A DNA stretch of 64,000 bases from DATAUD01 sp036501665 (GTDB taxonomy: Bacteria > Verrucomicrobiota > Verrucomicrobiia > Limisphaerales > Palsa-1400), in contig DASXZW010000104.1 in assembly GCA_036501665.1 (NCBI GenBank), forward strand, positions 1 to 64,000. Direction: 5' to 3'. This document shows positions 1 through 8,467 of this stretch, piece by piece; the first letter of the stretch is position 1; the number at the start of each line of letters is the position of its first letter. The notes beneath the pieces were generated by a model that had not been told where the DNA came from, ran no database searches, and worked only from the letters and a program-made list of their open reading frames with translations. Position numbers and translations under genes: made by a program.

Positions 1-327
1 CGGGTCGCATTGGAACTGCGGGCCGGCCAGCTATTGACAGCGCCGCGACCGACCACCCTGGAAGAGAAAGTCCGTCGCCGTCTGGAAAAACAACAGGACC
101 ACTTGTTCACCTTTCTGGAACATGCGGACGTGGACGCGACCCATAATCTGGCCGAGCGGCAACTGCGCCCCGCCGTCATTGCGCGCAAAGTTTCTTGCGG
201 TAACAAAACCCCCCAAGGAGCTCGCACATGGCAAATCCTCACCAGCTTGGCGGCCACCTGCGCCCAGCAGTCCCAATCCTTCGCAAAACTAGTCAGCCAA
301 AGCGCCCTGCTTTCAACCGCACGCTAA
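1..327 (+). CDS. IS66-family transposase, C-terminal part (5' end outside window)
   Basis: The reading frame is open from the first base of the window, so this is the tail of a longer gene. The end of the product contains the block NLAERQLRPAVIARKVSCGN followed by KTPQGARTWQILTSL. This is the typical end of the DDE domain in IS66-type transposases: the glutamate in 'NLAERQLRP' corresponds to the last acidic residue of the DDE triad, and the K-x-S-xGN-KT.QGA stretch follows it. About 105 residues are visible of a family that is usually near 450-520. Whether the element is intact cannot be judged, because most of it lies upstream. The terminal inverted repeat could not be identified downstream of the stop. 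Confidence 0.85.
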   Translation, partial: RVALELRAGQLLTAPRPTTLEEKVRRRLEKQQDHLFTFLEHADVDATHNLAERQLRPAVIARKVSCGNKTPQGARTWQILTSLAATCAQQSQSFAKLVSQSALLSTAR

Positions 328-638
328 ACACATACGCAGGGGGGGGACGGAGGCCCCATCTTCCATGCTGGCTGACGCCAAACAAGCAAGATGGAAAACA
401 AGATATAAGGGTTGGCCCGATTCTCAGAGGGCCTACCCTGGGTTGGCACAGGCAAAAACAGCAGCCCTGAAAGGGTTGAATCATCCTTCGCTTGAAAACG
501 CAACCGCATCAGATCGCAATGCGAGGATACCGATTTTTTTAATTTCGGGCGCCACCATCGACTCATTACAAACGGGCACCGCGCGCAAAAACCAGTTTTC
601 ACCTTGTCAAAACGAAACATATTTAATACGAACATCGC
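328..638. other. Intergenic stretch after the IS66 transposase
   Basis: No convincing gene is seen. A run of eight G follows the transposase stop closely. The right end of the IS66 element should lie in this stretch, but without the left end the inverted repeat cannot be matched. The short open frames here have no recognisable protein features. Confidence 0.4.
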
Positions 639-1010
639 ATGGACACAGGTTCAACCCATCCCGAAAAGCCGCTGGCTGATATCAACGAGAGGGTCTGTGC
701 CAAATGCCTCTACGTTGGTTCAGATGATCACAGCGTGGAAAAACACGAGATGGCCGCCGAGTTTCTTCTGGGGTTACTCGGACCGTTTAGCTCATTCTAT
801 TCCGCGTGGATTCTGACGAAACCGAGGAAGTGCCCCGCCTGCGGCGAAATCTCCTTTATCCCAGTAAACACCCGACGCGGCCTCAAACTGGTCGAACTGA
901 CCAAGGAATCCTTTGGAGACCGATGTAAGCGCCTGGCGCCCGTTGCTATCGCATTGGTAATTATGATTGCAATCGTTTGGATTTCCCTCAGGCAAACAAG
1001 CCACCGCTAA
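639..1010 (+). CDS. Small zinc-ribbon-like membrane protein, unknown function
   Basis: This 123-residue protein was not recognised as a named family. An N-terminal CAKC pair (residues about 20-23) and a second CPAC pair (about 67-70) could together bind one zinc ion as a split zinc ribbon. Between them is a hydrophobic, glycine-rich stretch (FLLGLLGPFSSFYSAWIL). A clear C-terminal membrane helix (about residues 100-116, VAIALVIMIAIVWISL) is followed by a short basic tail. The likely topology is a small inner-membrane protein with its zinc ribbon in the cytoplasm. It starts at an ATG and stands alone between an insertion-sequence remnant and a toxin-antitoxin-like pair, so it may be accessory cargo. 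No function is assigned. Confidence 0.6.
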   Translation: MDTGSTHPEKPLADINERVCAKCLYVGSDDHSVEKHEMAAEFLLGLLGPFSSFYSAWILTKPRKCPACGEISFIPVNTRRGLKLVELTKESFGDRCKRLAPVAIALVIMIAIVWISLRQTSHR

Positions 1011-1327
1011 TCGCTCTAGCCAATAAGTCCCGGGGGGATGACTGAGGTTTGCAGACCGCAATGCACTTTGGCTTCTCTCCCGGCGATGTGACGACCTACG
1101 CCGACAATCCAGCACAAATAGCCGTTTTCATGTACACAATATTCGCGCTTTTCTCAGAATTTATTTGCCCCCTTTATGCCGTTGCTCGATTACTTATTGA
1201 CAATCAAACCATTAGTCCAACCAAATGAATATTCAGTCTTATTGTTTACTATAAGATTACACAGCAAGTGCATAAGAAAAATTCACCTTGAAAACTAGTC
1301 TGAAGGCGCGTTTATTTAGACGAAGCG
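1011..1327. other. AT-rich intergenic region before the Panacea gene
   Basis: No gene is seen. The stretch is clearly more AT-rich than the housekeeping genes to the right. A TTGACA hexamer lies at 1197-1202, but no good -10 box sits 16-18 bases downstream, so a promoter is not called. The base composition fits an acquired segment that includes the following two genes. Confidence 0.4.
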
Positions 1328-1882
1328 ATGCTATCTTTTCGATTCAACTGCACGAAAGCGGCACAAGCTGGAGCCTTTCTGCTCAATAAGGCTGGCGGCT
1401 CGATGGACAAGTATTTGTTCATAAAAATGCTGTATATCGCCGATAGAGAATCCTTGTCAAAATGGGGCGAACCCATAACCGGCGATTTGCCAGTTTCTAT
1501 GGAGCACGGTCCGGTTTTGAGCATTATCTATGATTTGACAAAAGGAGAATCTCCGGGGCATCGCGCATCATGGAGTCCGTACATTTCGGATGCAGACGAC
1601 CAAACCAATCAGGTTTCGTTAAAGGCCGATCCAACAAGAGATCAGCTTTCCAATAATGAAGTGCGCATACTTGAAAGCGTATATTCCAAATTCAAGGACT
1701 ACACTTGGAAAAGGATAAAAGACTACTGCCACTCATTTGCGGAATATGAGGACGTTGGGAAAAGCTCAGAACCTATTCGTATCGAGTCAATTTTGAAAGC
1801 TTTAGGTAAAACTCCTGAACAGATCGCTGAAATCGAAAAATACAGGCAGGAAATGAATTTCACTGAGGCGTTGCTCGGGTGA
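1328..1882 (+). CDS. Panacea-domain (SocA/DUF4065-like) protein, probable antitoxin
   Basis: This 184-residue protein begins with a small helical block (AFLLNKAGGSMDKYLFIKML) followed by YIADRESLSKWGEPITGD, then VSMEHGPVLSIIYDL. That is the characteristic layout of the Panacea/DUF4065 domain found in SocA and in the PanA antitoxins, where the 'K-x-LY-x-AD' and 'hGPV' blocks are conserved. Family knowledge: PanA proteins neutralise many unrelated toxins encoded next to them. The gene is followed after 10 bases by a 120-residue gene on the same strand, which fits an antitoxin-toxin pair. Both genes are AT-richer than the neighbouring core genes, which suggests horizontal transfer. The domain call is fairly secure; the antitoxin role rests on context. 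Confidence 0.75.
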   Translation: MLSFRFNCTKAAQAGAFLLNKAGGSMDKYLFIKMLYIADRESLSKWGEPITGDLPVSMEHGPVLSIIYDLTKGESPGHRASWSPYISDADDQTNQVSLKADPTRDQLSNNEVRILESVYSKFKDYTWKRIKDYCHSFAEYEDVGKSSEPIRIESILKALGKTPEQIAEIEKYRQEMNFTEALLG

Positions 1883-1892
1883 TAAATTTTCC

Positions 1893-2255
1893 ATGGCGAG
1901 CATTGGGACCGCATTTCAATTGGAGGGAATTGGAAATCACCTTTGGGTTGTAATATCTGCGCCCACTCAAGAGGGCCGGGTTGTATGCGTGAATCTTACT
2001 GATTCAAAAAATTATCCCGATTCACCTTGCCATTTAAAGGTCGGCGACCATGCGTTCATCACGAAACCTAGTGCCGTCATGTATAAAGGCGCGAAATTAT
2101 TGCGAGCAGCGGAGATCGACGCTCGGATTGCTTCGGGTCATGTGAAAAGACACCCGGATTTTAGCCCCGGGATTCTCAAGGCAATTATAGCAGGCGCGTT
2201 CGTTTCGGATGACATGACCATGTCTCTCCAGTCTTACTTGAAGCAAATTCCTTGA
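1893..2255 (+). CDS. Small protein paired with Panacea gene, candidate toxin
   Basis: This 120-residue protein lies 10 bases after the Panacea-domain gene. The first 75 residues are rich in short beta strands (LWVVISAP, GRVVCVNLT, DHAFIT, SAVMYKGAKLL). The pattern 'hLWVVIS ... VVCVNLT ... GDHAFI' resembles the small SH3-like barrel of PemK/MazF-type ribonucleases, though no firm family match can be claimed by eye. The last 45 residues are helical. Panacea antitoxins are normally encoded beside a small toxin of variable fold, so this is the natural toxin candidate. Alternatively it could be an uncharacterised phage-derived protein. The start at the ATG at 1893 is preceded by a weak GGTGA-like ribosome site. 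Confidence 0.55.
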   Translation: MASIGTAFQLEGIGNHLWVVISAPTQEGRVVCVNLTDSKNYPDSPCHLKVGDHAFITKPSAVMYKGAKLLRAAEIDARIASGHVKRHPDFSPGILKAIIAGAFVSDDMTMSLQSYLKQIP

Positions 2256-2344
2256 AGCCGATTTCAAGCGGCACTGTCACGGAATGTTTTGAGTTCTTAA
2301 TTCATTGAATCTTCCCCGTTCTCCCGGCACTCTCTCTCCAAGTC

Positions 2345-4828
2345 ATGCTCCGCACTTTCCTCACAACCTGCCTTGTCGCCGTCACCGCCGGAATCGCCTC
2401 CGCCGCCCCCGTCGGCCCTGTCGAACAACCTCTGCTTGTCGATTCCAACGCGCCGCCCATCAAAATGCTCGTCCCCGGCTTCACCGTTCACGAACTGTCG
2501 CTCGGCCTGAACAACATCAACAGCCTCGTCTGCGCGCCCGATGGCCGCATCTTCGCCCTCGGTTACGACGGCAACGTCTTCCAGCTCAAATCGAGCACGG
2601 CGGGCGGCCTTGAAGACTCCGCCTCCTACTTCTTCAAAAACGACCGCGACCAGCTCCCCGCAAGCGTCGGCATGGCATGGGGACCCGGCGGACTTTACAT
2701 CGCCAGCCGAGGCCGCGTCTTTCGCCTGCGCGACAAAGGCGACGGCACCGGCGACCTCGAAACCATCTCCAGCGGTTGGCCCCCTCCGTCTATCGCCGCC
2801 GGAGCGTCACTCGACGCCGTGGGCTGCGCCGTCGATTCCAGCGGCAACGTTTATTTCGGCCTCGGCTCGGACGCCTGGTCAAATCCCTACCACCAGGACA
2901 CCAACGGCAACGGCTTCTTCGACCTTCAAAACCCGCGCGGCTCGATTCAAAAGCTTTCCCCCGACTTCAAAACCCGCGAAACCCTCTGCAGCGGCCTCCG
3001 CTTTACCGTCTGCCTCGCGATCAATTCCGCCGGCGACCTCTTCGCCACCGATCAGGAAGGCGCAACCTGGCTGGCCAACGGAAATCCATTCGACGAACTG
3101 CTCTACATCGAAAAAGGCCGCCACTACGGATTCCCGCCGCGCCACCCCAAGTTTTTGCCCAATGTCATCGACGAACCGAGCGTGTTCGACTACAGCCCGC
3201 AACACCAATCCACCTGCGGCCTTCACTTCAACGAACCGGCAGGCGGCAGCACGAAAGCCTTCGGCCCCGACTGGTGGCGCGGCGATGCCTTGGTTTCCGG
3301 CGAATCCCGCGGAAAACTTTGGCGCACCAAGCTCATCAAAACACCTGCTGGTTACGTCGCGCAAAACGAATTGATCGCCTGCCTGCGAATGCTGACCTTG
3401 GACTCCATCCCCACGCCAAATGGCGACCTGCTCGTCACCTGTCATAGCGGCGATCCCGATTGGGGCACCGGCCCGGAAGGCAAAGGGAAACTCTTCCGCA
3501 TTTCCTATACCGAACCCGCCGCCCCGCAACCGGTCTTCGCCTACGCCGCCAGCCCGACCGAATTCCGCGTCGTCTTCGACCGTCCGCTCGACCTGCTTCA
3601 ATTCACCAACCTCACCGGCGGCGCAGCCCTCGAAATGGGCAAATACGTCGTAGCTGGCAATCGCTTCGAGACCTTTCGCCCCGGCTACCCTGCCGTGCAG
3701 CGGCAAATGGCGGTTCCCCGATATAAATTGCCCGTCCTTAGCGCAGGAATTTCCGCCGACGGTAATTCCGTGGCCTTGCGCACAACGCAATGCGATTCCG
3801 CGTTGAACTACGGCATCACCGTCGGTTCAACAATGGGCGATATTGATGTCCTGAGCGACTTGACCGGTGTTGAAGCCGAATGGATCGACCATGCTGGCAA
3901 GGTGCAATGGTCCGGCTGGCTTCCCCACCCGGATTTGACCGTTGCGAAAGCCTTTACCGCTGCCAGTGCCGAACACCGCAAATTGTTCGAGTTGCTCGCA
4001 AGGCGCGGCACGCTGAAGTTGCGTGGCCAACTTAATTTGTGGTCGATGCTCCACCCGGCCATTCAACCCGGCGAAAAACTCTCTTACGAATATCCGCCGG
4101 AAAAAGTGACAGTCGTGTTCAAATCTAATGTGAAGATGGAAGTGAGGAATCGAGGCCGCGAGATTCTTGAAGGGCGCAGATTTAAAAATCTACAACAAAT
4201 CTCCTCAGTTCCAAAAGAGGGCGAATGGCTTCCTATCGAAATCACGCTTGCTACGGGAAACGCCGACGCCCGATTGGACGTTAGCTGGTTCACCGATGAA
4301 GACCCCCGCCCCCGCGCAATGCCGTTGCGCCGCGTAATGCTCCCCTGGGCCATGCCCGCCACGGACGAACCTCCCGCTTCCGCCACGCGGCAAATCCCCG
4401 AAATCGCCGGTGGCAATTGGCAGCGTGGCAAAGGAATCTTTTACAGCGAGCAACCCGGCTGTTTCAAATGCCATCAAGTCGCCGGCCAGGGCGGCAAAAT
4501 CGGCCCCGACCTGTCAAACCTGATCTACCGCGATTACGCCTCCGTCGTGAAAGACATCGTGGAACCCAGCGCCGCTATTAACCCCGACCACCTGACCTAC
4601 AACGTGGAATTGACCGACGGCCAGGTTGAAACTGGCGTCATCCTCTCCGATTCACCCGACAAACTCATCCTCGGCCAGGTCACCGGCAAGAACCTCGAAA
4701 TCGACCGAACCAGGATCATCCACGCCAAGCCTTCCAAAGTCTCCCTGATGCCCGAAGGTTTGCTAAAAGGCCTCAATTCCGAACAACAGCGCGACCTCCT
4801 GACTTTTCTTCTTGTCACGCCGCAATAA
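2345..4828 (+). CDS. Secreted PVC-type haem-binding (cytochrome c) protein with beta-propeller
   Basis: The 827-residue product starts with a signal peptide (MLRTFLTTCLVAVTAGIASA). Residues about 40-380 look like a glucose-dehydrogenase-type beta-propeller (repeated 'GRIFALGYDG', 'GLYIASRGRVFRL', 'GNVYFGLGS', 'GDLLVTCHSGDP'). A cytochrome c motif follows at Cys706-Phe-Lys-Cys709-His710, within 'GCFKCHQVAGQGGKIGPDL'. The remaining C-terminal part (TDGQVETGVILSDSP and so on) matches the PVC-type haem-binding domain found almost only in Planctomycetes and Verrucomicrobia. Such proteins are thought to oxidise sugars or similar substrates in the periplasm and pass electrons to a haem; the substrate here is unknown. 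It stands alone, with no obvious partner dehydrogenase. Confidence 0.85.
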   Translation: MLRTFLTTCLVAVTAGIASAAPVGPVEQPLLVDSNAPPIKMLVPGFTVHELSLGLNNINSLVCAPDGRIFALGYDGNVFQLKSSTAGGLEDSASYFFKNDRDQLPASVGMAWGPGGLYIASRGRVFRLRDKGDGTGDLETISSGWPPPSIAAGASLDAVGCAVDSSGNVYFGLGSDAWSNPYHQDTNGNGFFDLQNPRGSIQKLSPDFKTRETLCSGLRFTVCLAINSAGDLFATDQEGATWLANGNPFDELLYIEKGRHYGFPPRHPKFLPNVIDEPSVFDYSPQHQSTCGLHFNEPAGGSTKAFGPDWWRGDALVSGESRGKLWRTKLIKTPAGYVAQNELIACLRMLTLDSIPTPNGDLLVTCHSGDPDWGTGPEGKGKLFRISYTEPAAPQPVFAYAASPTEFRVVFDRPLDLLQFTNLTGGAALEMGKYVVAGNRFETFRPGYPAVQRQMAVPRYKLPVLSAGISADGNSVALRTTQCDSALNYGITVGSTMGDIDVLSDLTGVEAEWIDHAGKVQWSGWLPHPDLTVAKAFTAASAEHRKLFELLARRGTLKLRGQLNLWSMLHPAIQPGEKLSYEYPPEKVTVVFKSNVKMEVRNRGREILEGRRFKNLQQISSVPKEGEWLPIEITLATGNADARLDVSWFTDEDPRPRAMPLRRVMLPWAMPATDEPPASATRQIPEIAGGNWQRGKGIFYSEQPGCFKCHQVAGQGGKIGPDLSNLIYRDYASVVKDIVEPSAAINPDHLTYNVELTDGQVETGVILSDSPDKLILGQVTGKNLEIDRTRIIHAKPSKVSLMPEGLLKGLNSEQQRDLLTFLLVTPQ

Positions 4829-4905
4829 ATGGCAGGTTTTTTGGCGACTTTTTTGCCCTGTTTAGCGGGGGTCCTCGCAAAAGACGACCAAACCGCAATC
4901 TTTAG

Positions 4906-4929
4906 TATAATCAAGTCAATTTGTCCACA
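4906..4929 (+). promoter_or_regulatory. Possible gyrB promoter -10 (TATAAT) and DnaA-box-like 9-mer
   Basis: A perfect TATAAT lies at 4906-4911, about 150 bases before the gyrB start. No good -35 hexamer is seen 16-18 bases upstream. Ten bases further on, 4921-4929 reads TTGTCCACA, which differs from the DnaA box TTATCCACA at one base. The rest of the 232-base gap between the cytochrome gene and gyrB shows no gene. Both calls are weak. Confidence 0.3.
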
Positions 4930-5060
4930 AGTAATAGCGTTTTTAAGGTCAAAAAAATCCTGATAAAGTCATTGTTTTCAGAGCATTTCTTTCGTACATT
5001 TTCAAAGCCGCTTGCGGAAGGAAAAATCCTCCCGTTTCGCGTCAGATTTCCAAGGCCAAA

Positions 5061-7568
5061 ATGGACGAAGAAAACAGTACGCCAATGACTCTCACGCCAG
5101 AACCAACTGGCAAATACGACGCTTCAAAAATCGACAAATTGGAAGGTCTCGAAGCCGTCCGAAAACGTCCCGGCATGTATATCGGCGACCCCGATGAACG
5201 CGGCCTCCATCACTGCGTTTTCGAGGTGCTCGACAACTCCATTGACGAACACCTCGCCGGCTTTTGCAAGGTGATCAACGTCACCATCCACGTCGATGGC
5301 TCCGTTTCAATTCGCGACGACGGCCGCGGCATTCCCGTCGATATCCATCCAAAATTTCACATCCCCGCGGTCGAATTGGTTTTGACCAATCTCCATGCTG
5401 GCGGAAAATTCGGCCAGGGCGCCTACAAATATTCCGGCGGACTCCACGGCGTCGGCGCAAAGTGCGTCAACGCGCTTTCAGACTGGTTCAAGGTCGAAGT
5501 GTCGCGCGACGAACTCGTTCATTACATGGCGTTCGAGCGCGGCGTCACCACGCAAAAGCTCGAGGTCATCGGAAAATCCAAGAGCACCGGGACGTTGATC
5601 ACTTTCAAGCCCGACCCGACGATTTTCACAATCACAACGGAGTTCAAATTCGACATCCTCGCCAATCGCCTGCGCGAACTGGCCTTTCTCAATCCCGGCG
5701 TCGAAATCACTCTCAAGGACGAGCGCGTCGATAACAAATCGGAGCGCTTTTTTTACAAGGAAGGGATCGTGGAATTCGTCAAACAGTTGGGTCGCAACAA
5801 AGATGTCCTCCATCCCAAACCCATCGTTCTCGCCCGGCAAAAAGATGAAGTGCTCGTCGATTGCGTGCTGCAATACAACGACAGCTACACCGACCAAATC
5901 CTTTGTTTCGCCAACTCCATTCCCAATGCCGACGGCGGCACGCACTTGACCGGTTTTCGCTCCGCCTTGACCCGCGCGATCAACCAGTACAGCAAAGCGA
6001 ACAATCTCATTAAGGAAAAAGACCCAGCTATTTCCGGTGACGACGTTCGCGAAGGCCTCGTGTGCGTGTTGAGCGTCAAGCTCCCGAATCCGCGTTTCGA
6101 ATCGCAAACAAAGGTTAAGCTGGTCAACACAGAAATCGACGGGATCGTTTCCTCAATCGTTTACGAAGGATTGATGAATTTCTTCGATGCCAATCCGCCC
6201 ATCGCGCGGAAGGTTGTCGATAAAAGTTTAATGGCCGCCCGCGCCCGCGAAGCTGCGCGCAAAGCCCGCGAAACCGTCCGAAAAAGCGCCATGACCGGCG
6301 GTGGTTTGCCCGGAAAACTGGCCGATTGCTCCGACCGCGATCCAGCAAATACGGAACTCTATATTGTCGAAGGTGACTCTGCCGGTGGTTCAGCCAAGCA
6401 GGGCCGTGACAGGAAATTTCAAGCGATCCTTCCGATTCGCGGCAAGCTCATCAACGTTGAAAAAGCCCGCTTGGACAAGGTTCTGCAAAATACCGAAATC
6501 CGCACTATGATCACCGCCATCGGCACAGGCATCGGCGATGGCGAAGGGGAGGGTGCATTCGATTTGGAAAAACTCCGTTACCACAAGATCATCATCATGA
6601 CCGATGCGGACGTGGACGGTTCGCATATTCGGACATTGCTGTTGACGTTTTTCTATCGGCAAATGACGCAACTCGTCAAACAGGGCTACGTCTATATCGC
6701 GCAGCCGCCGCTCTATCAAATTTCCCGCAAGAAACGCGTCGAATACGTCGATGACGACGTGCAGATGAATAAGATTCTCATTCAACTCGGCGCTGAAGAC
6801 GTTCGATTGCGCGACGTCGCAGGCGGTCGGGAATTGTCGGAAAAACAATTGATGGAGATTCTTGATCTGCTTGAATCGCTGGACAAATACGTTCAGGCAT
6901 TGCGCCGGCATGGCGGCGATTTTGGCGATTACCTGGAGCATCGTCAGCCGACCACGCACGAGCTTCCCCGTCATTTGGTCAAAGTGCGCGATGGCAACGA
7001 CGAAACGGTCCATTACTTTCATACCGAGGAAGAATTGCGCGAATTCGGCTCGGCCAATCCTGATTTGAAATTGTTCGGAGAAGAGTCGGACACGACGATC
7101 ATCGAACGTGGCGAAAAACCTCGCACGAACGGGAACACGCGCCGCGCCAAACATGTTCAATTGCATGAAAGTAAATCCGTCATGGACCTTTTGGCGCAGT
7201 TGGGCCGAAAAGGATTGAACGTCGAGCATTACTCGGCGCAGGACCATCCGCTGTTTGAGTTGATCGAGGGGGAAGGTGATCGCACTTCGGTCAAGCCGCT
7301 CTTCTCCATTGCCGAAATTCTGGCTGGCGTCAAAGAAGCCGGAAAGCGCGGCATCCAGATCAAGCGTTTCAAAGGTCTCGGAGAAATGAATGCCAAGGAA
7401 TTGTTCGAGACAACGATGAATCCCGAAAACCGGAAGCTGCTGCGCATCGACATGACCGATGTCATCGAAGCCGAGGAAATGTTCACCAAATTGATGGGCG
7501 ACGAAGTGGAGCCGCGCCGGCAATTCATCGAAGACAATGCGCTGAACGTAAGAAATTTGGACGTGTAA
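5061..7568 (+). CDS. gyrB: DNA gyrase subunit B
   Basis: The 835-residue protein is the ATPase subunit of type IIA topoisomerase. In order it shows the GHKL ATP-binding domain (KRPGMYIGD, EVLDNSIDEH, DDGRGIPV, GGLHGVGAKCVNALS), the transducer domain ending near the conserved QTKVKL, the TOPRIM domain (YIVEGDSAGGSAKQGRDR and the metal-binding DADVDGSHIRTLLLTFFYRQ) and the C-terminal tail (KRFKGLGEMNAKELFETTM). Between TOPRIM and tail is an insert of roughly 150 residues, as in E. coli GyrB, which explains the length. With GyrA encoded just downstream it should make the A2B2 enzyme that adds negative supercoils. Its stop is 7 bases before the next gene, so it probably leads a four-gene transcript. 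Confidence 0.96.
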   Translation: MDEENSTPMTLTPEPTGKYDASKIDKLEGLEAVRKRPGMYIGDPDERGLHHCVFEVLDNSIDEHLAGFCKVINVTIHVDGSVSIRDDGRGIPVDIHPKFHIPAVELVLTNLHAGGKFGQGAYKYSGGLHGVGAKCVNALSDWFKVEVSRDELVHYMAFERGVTTQKLEVIGKSKSTGTLITFKPDPTIFTITTEFKFDILANRLRELAFLNPGVEITLKDERVDNKSERFFYKEGIVEFVKQLGRNKDVLHPKPIVLARQKDEVLVDCVLQYNDSYTDQILCFANSIPNADGGTHLTGFRSALTRAINQYSKANNLIKEKDPAISGDDVREGLVCVLSVKLPNPRFESQTKVKLVNTEIDGIVSSIVYEGLMNFFDANPPIARKVVDKSLMAARAREAARKARETVRKSAMTGGGLPGKLADCSDRDPANTELYIVEGDSAGGSAKQGRDRKFQAILPIRGKLINVEKARLDKVLQNTEIRTMITAIGTGIGDGEGEGAFDLEKLRYHKIIIMTDADVDGSHIRTLLLTFFYRQMTQLVKQGYVYIAQPPLYQISRKKRVEYVDDDVQMNKILIQLGAEDVRLRDVAGGRELSEKQLMEILDLLESLDKYVQALRRHGGDFGDYLEHRQPTTHELPRHLVKVRDGNDETVHYFHTEEELREFGSANPDLKLFGEESDTTIIERGEKPRTNGNTRRAKHVQLHESKSVMDLLAQLGRKGLNVEHYSAQDHPLFELIEGEGDRTSVKPLFSIAEILAGVKEAGKRGIQIKRFKGLGEMNAKELFETTMNPENRKLLRIDMTDVIEAEEMFTKLMGDEVEPRRQFIEDNALNVRNLDV

Positions 7569-7575
7569 TGAGGTT

Positions 7576-8154
7576 GTGCCAACACTCCATATCATCGCGG
7601 GTCCGAATGGCGTCGGGAAAACGACGTTTGCCGACCGGTTCTTGCCGCAGACGATCAAGGAGTTGGAATTCGTGAACGCCGACCTGATTGCGCGCGGCTT
7701 GTCGCCTTACGATCCCGACTCTGTTTCGATGGAAGCAGGCCGGATCGCGTTGGAACGCATTCGCCATCTGATCAATGTGAAGCAGTCTTTTACGTGGGAA
7801 ACCACAATGAGCGGTAGGACCGCCGCCGTGTGGATTAAGTCCGCTCGCGAGGCCGGCTATCGGATCAAGTGCTACTTTCTTTGGGTCAGAGACGTTGAAA
7901 CAACGCTGCATCGGATACGCCAACGCGTCCACGAAGGCGGACATAATATTGACCCGGATGTTTCCCGTCGAAGGTTCTTAAAGACAATACAAAACTTTTT
8001 CGCCGTTTATCGTCCGCTTTGCGATACATGGGAATTGTTCGTGAATGATCCTAAAGGACTTCGCTTGCTAATCATTGAAAAGGACGGTCGCTTGGTTACT
8101 CGTGACAAAAAAGCCGTCCAGGAAATTCTTCGAGAAGCGGAAATAATTGTATGA
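7576..8154 (+). CDS. Zeta-toxin-like P-loop kinase (COG4185 type) inside the gyrase gene string
   Basis: This 192-residue P-loop protein has a Walker A motif at residues 8-16 (GPNGVGKTT), a NADLIARGLSPYDPDS block, an ETTMSGR block and a late RVHEGGHNIDPDVSRRRF block. That layout belongs to the zeta-like kinases of COG4185. Family knowledge: zeta toxins phosphorylate UDP-N-acetylglucosamine or related small molecules, but many COG4185 members have no proven substrate. The start is a GTG at 7576, only 7 bases after gyrB, with GAGG as ribosome site in between. The end overlaps the next gene by ATGA. It is therefore read with gyrB, and its overlapping small neighbour may be the antitoxin. Base composition is slightly AT-richer than gyrB. 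Confidence 0.8.
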   Translation: MPTLHIIAGPNGVGKTTFADRFLPQTIKELEFVNADLIARGLSPYDPDSVSMEAGRIALERIRHLINVKQSFTWETTMSGRTAAVWIKSAREAGYRIKCYFLWVRDVETTLHRIRQRVHEGGHNIDPDVSRRRFLKTIQNFFAVYRPLCDTWELFVNDPKGLRLLIIEKDGRLVTRDKKAVQEILREAEIIV

Positions 8155-8459
8155 ACCTGGAATTTATTGAAATCAACGAATCGGAGATGGATGTTGAGGA
8201 TCTTTTGGCGGAGCGCGATATGCAGCTTGCGGCCGTTGATGCTATCCGTCGTGCCCGTCGGTGCGGAACTTATTACGTCATTCCAGAAGACGATCAAATA
8301 AAGCTAATTCCAGGAGATCAGACAGCTCCCTACGAAGAACGATTGCTGGCGGAAGCCGCTCGACTGGACCGTCGCATTGCGGAATTGCAATCGCGTCAAG
8401 TAGAGGAAGAGGCGGCCGTTTTGAATGACAAACCCACGACGAAGCCGCCACAGAAATAA
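8151..8459 (+). CDS. Small acidic partner of the zeta-like kinase, candidate antitoxin
   Basis: This 102-residue protein overlaps the end of the kinase gene by four bases (ATGA), so translation of the two is probably coupled. It is strongly acidic at the N-terminus (EFIEINESEMDVEDLLAERD). It continues with a helical segment, a short strand (GTYYVIPEDD) and a charged helix (RLLAEAARLDRRIAELQSRQ) likely to form a coiled coil. It ends in a lysine/proline tail (KPTTKPPQK). No named family was recognised. Position, size and overlap are those of an antitoxin or regulator for the kinase. Its tail shares a 15-base segment with the start of gyrA, which begins 8 bases later. Confidence 0.6.
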   Translation: MNLEFIEINESEMDVEDLLAERDMQLAAVDAIRRARRCGTYYVIPEDDQIKLIPGDQTAPYEERLLAEAARLDRRIAELQSRQVEEEAAVLNDKPTTKPPQK

Positions 8460-8467
8460 TTTACACC

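Noticed and set aside
6390..7658. 422-codon minus-strand frame opposite gyrB
   Set aside because: The plus strand encodes the conserved GyrB motifs here; the antisense frame follows from codon bias.
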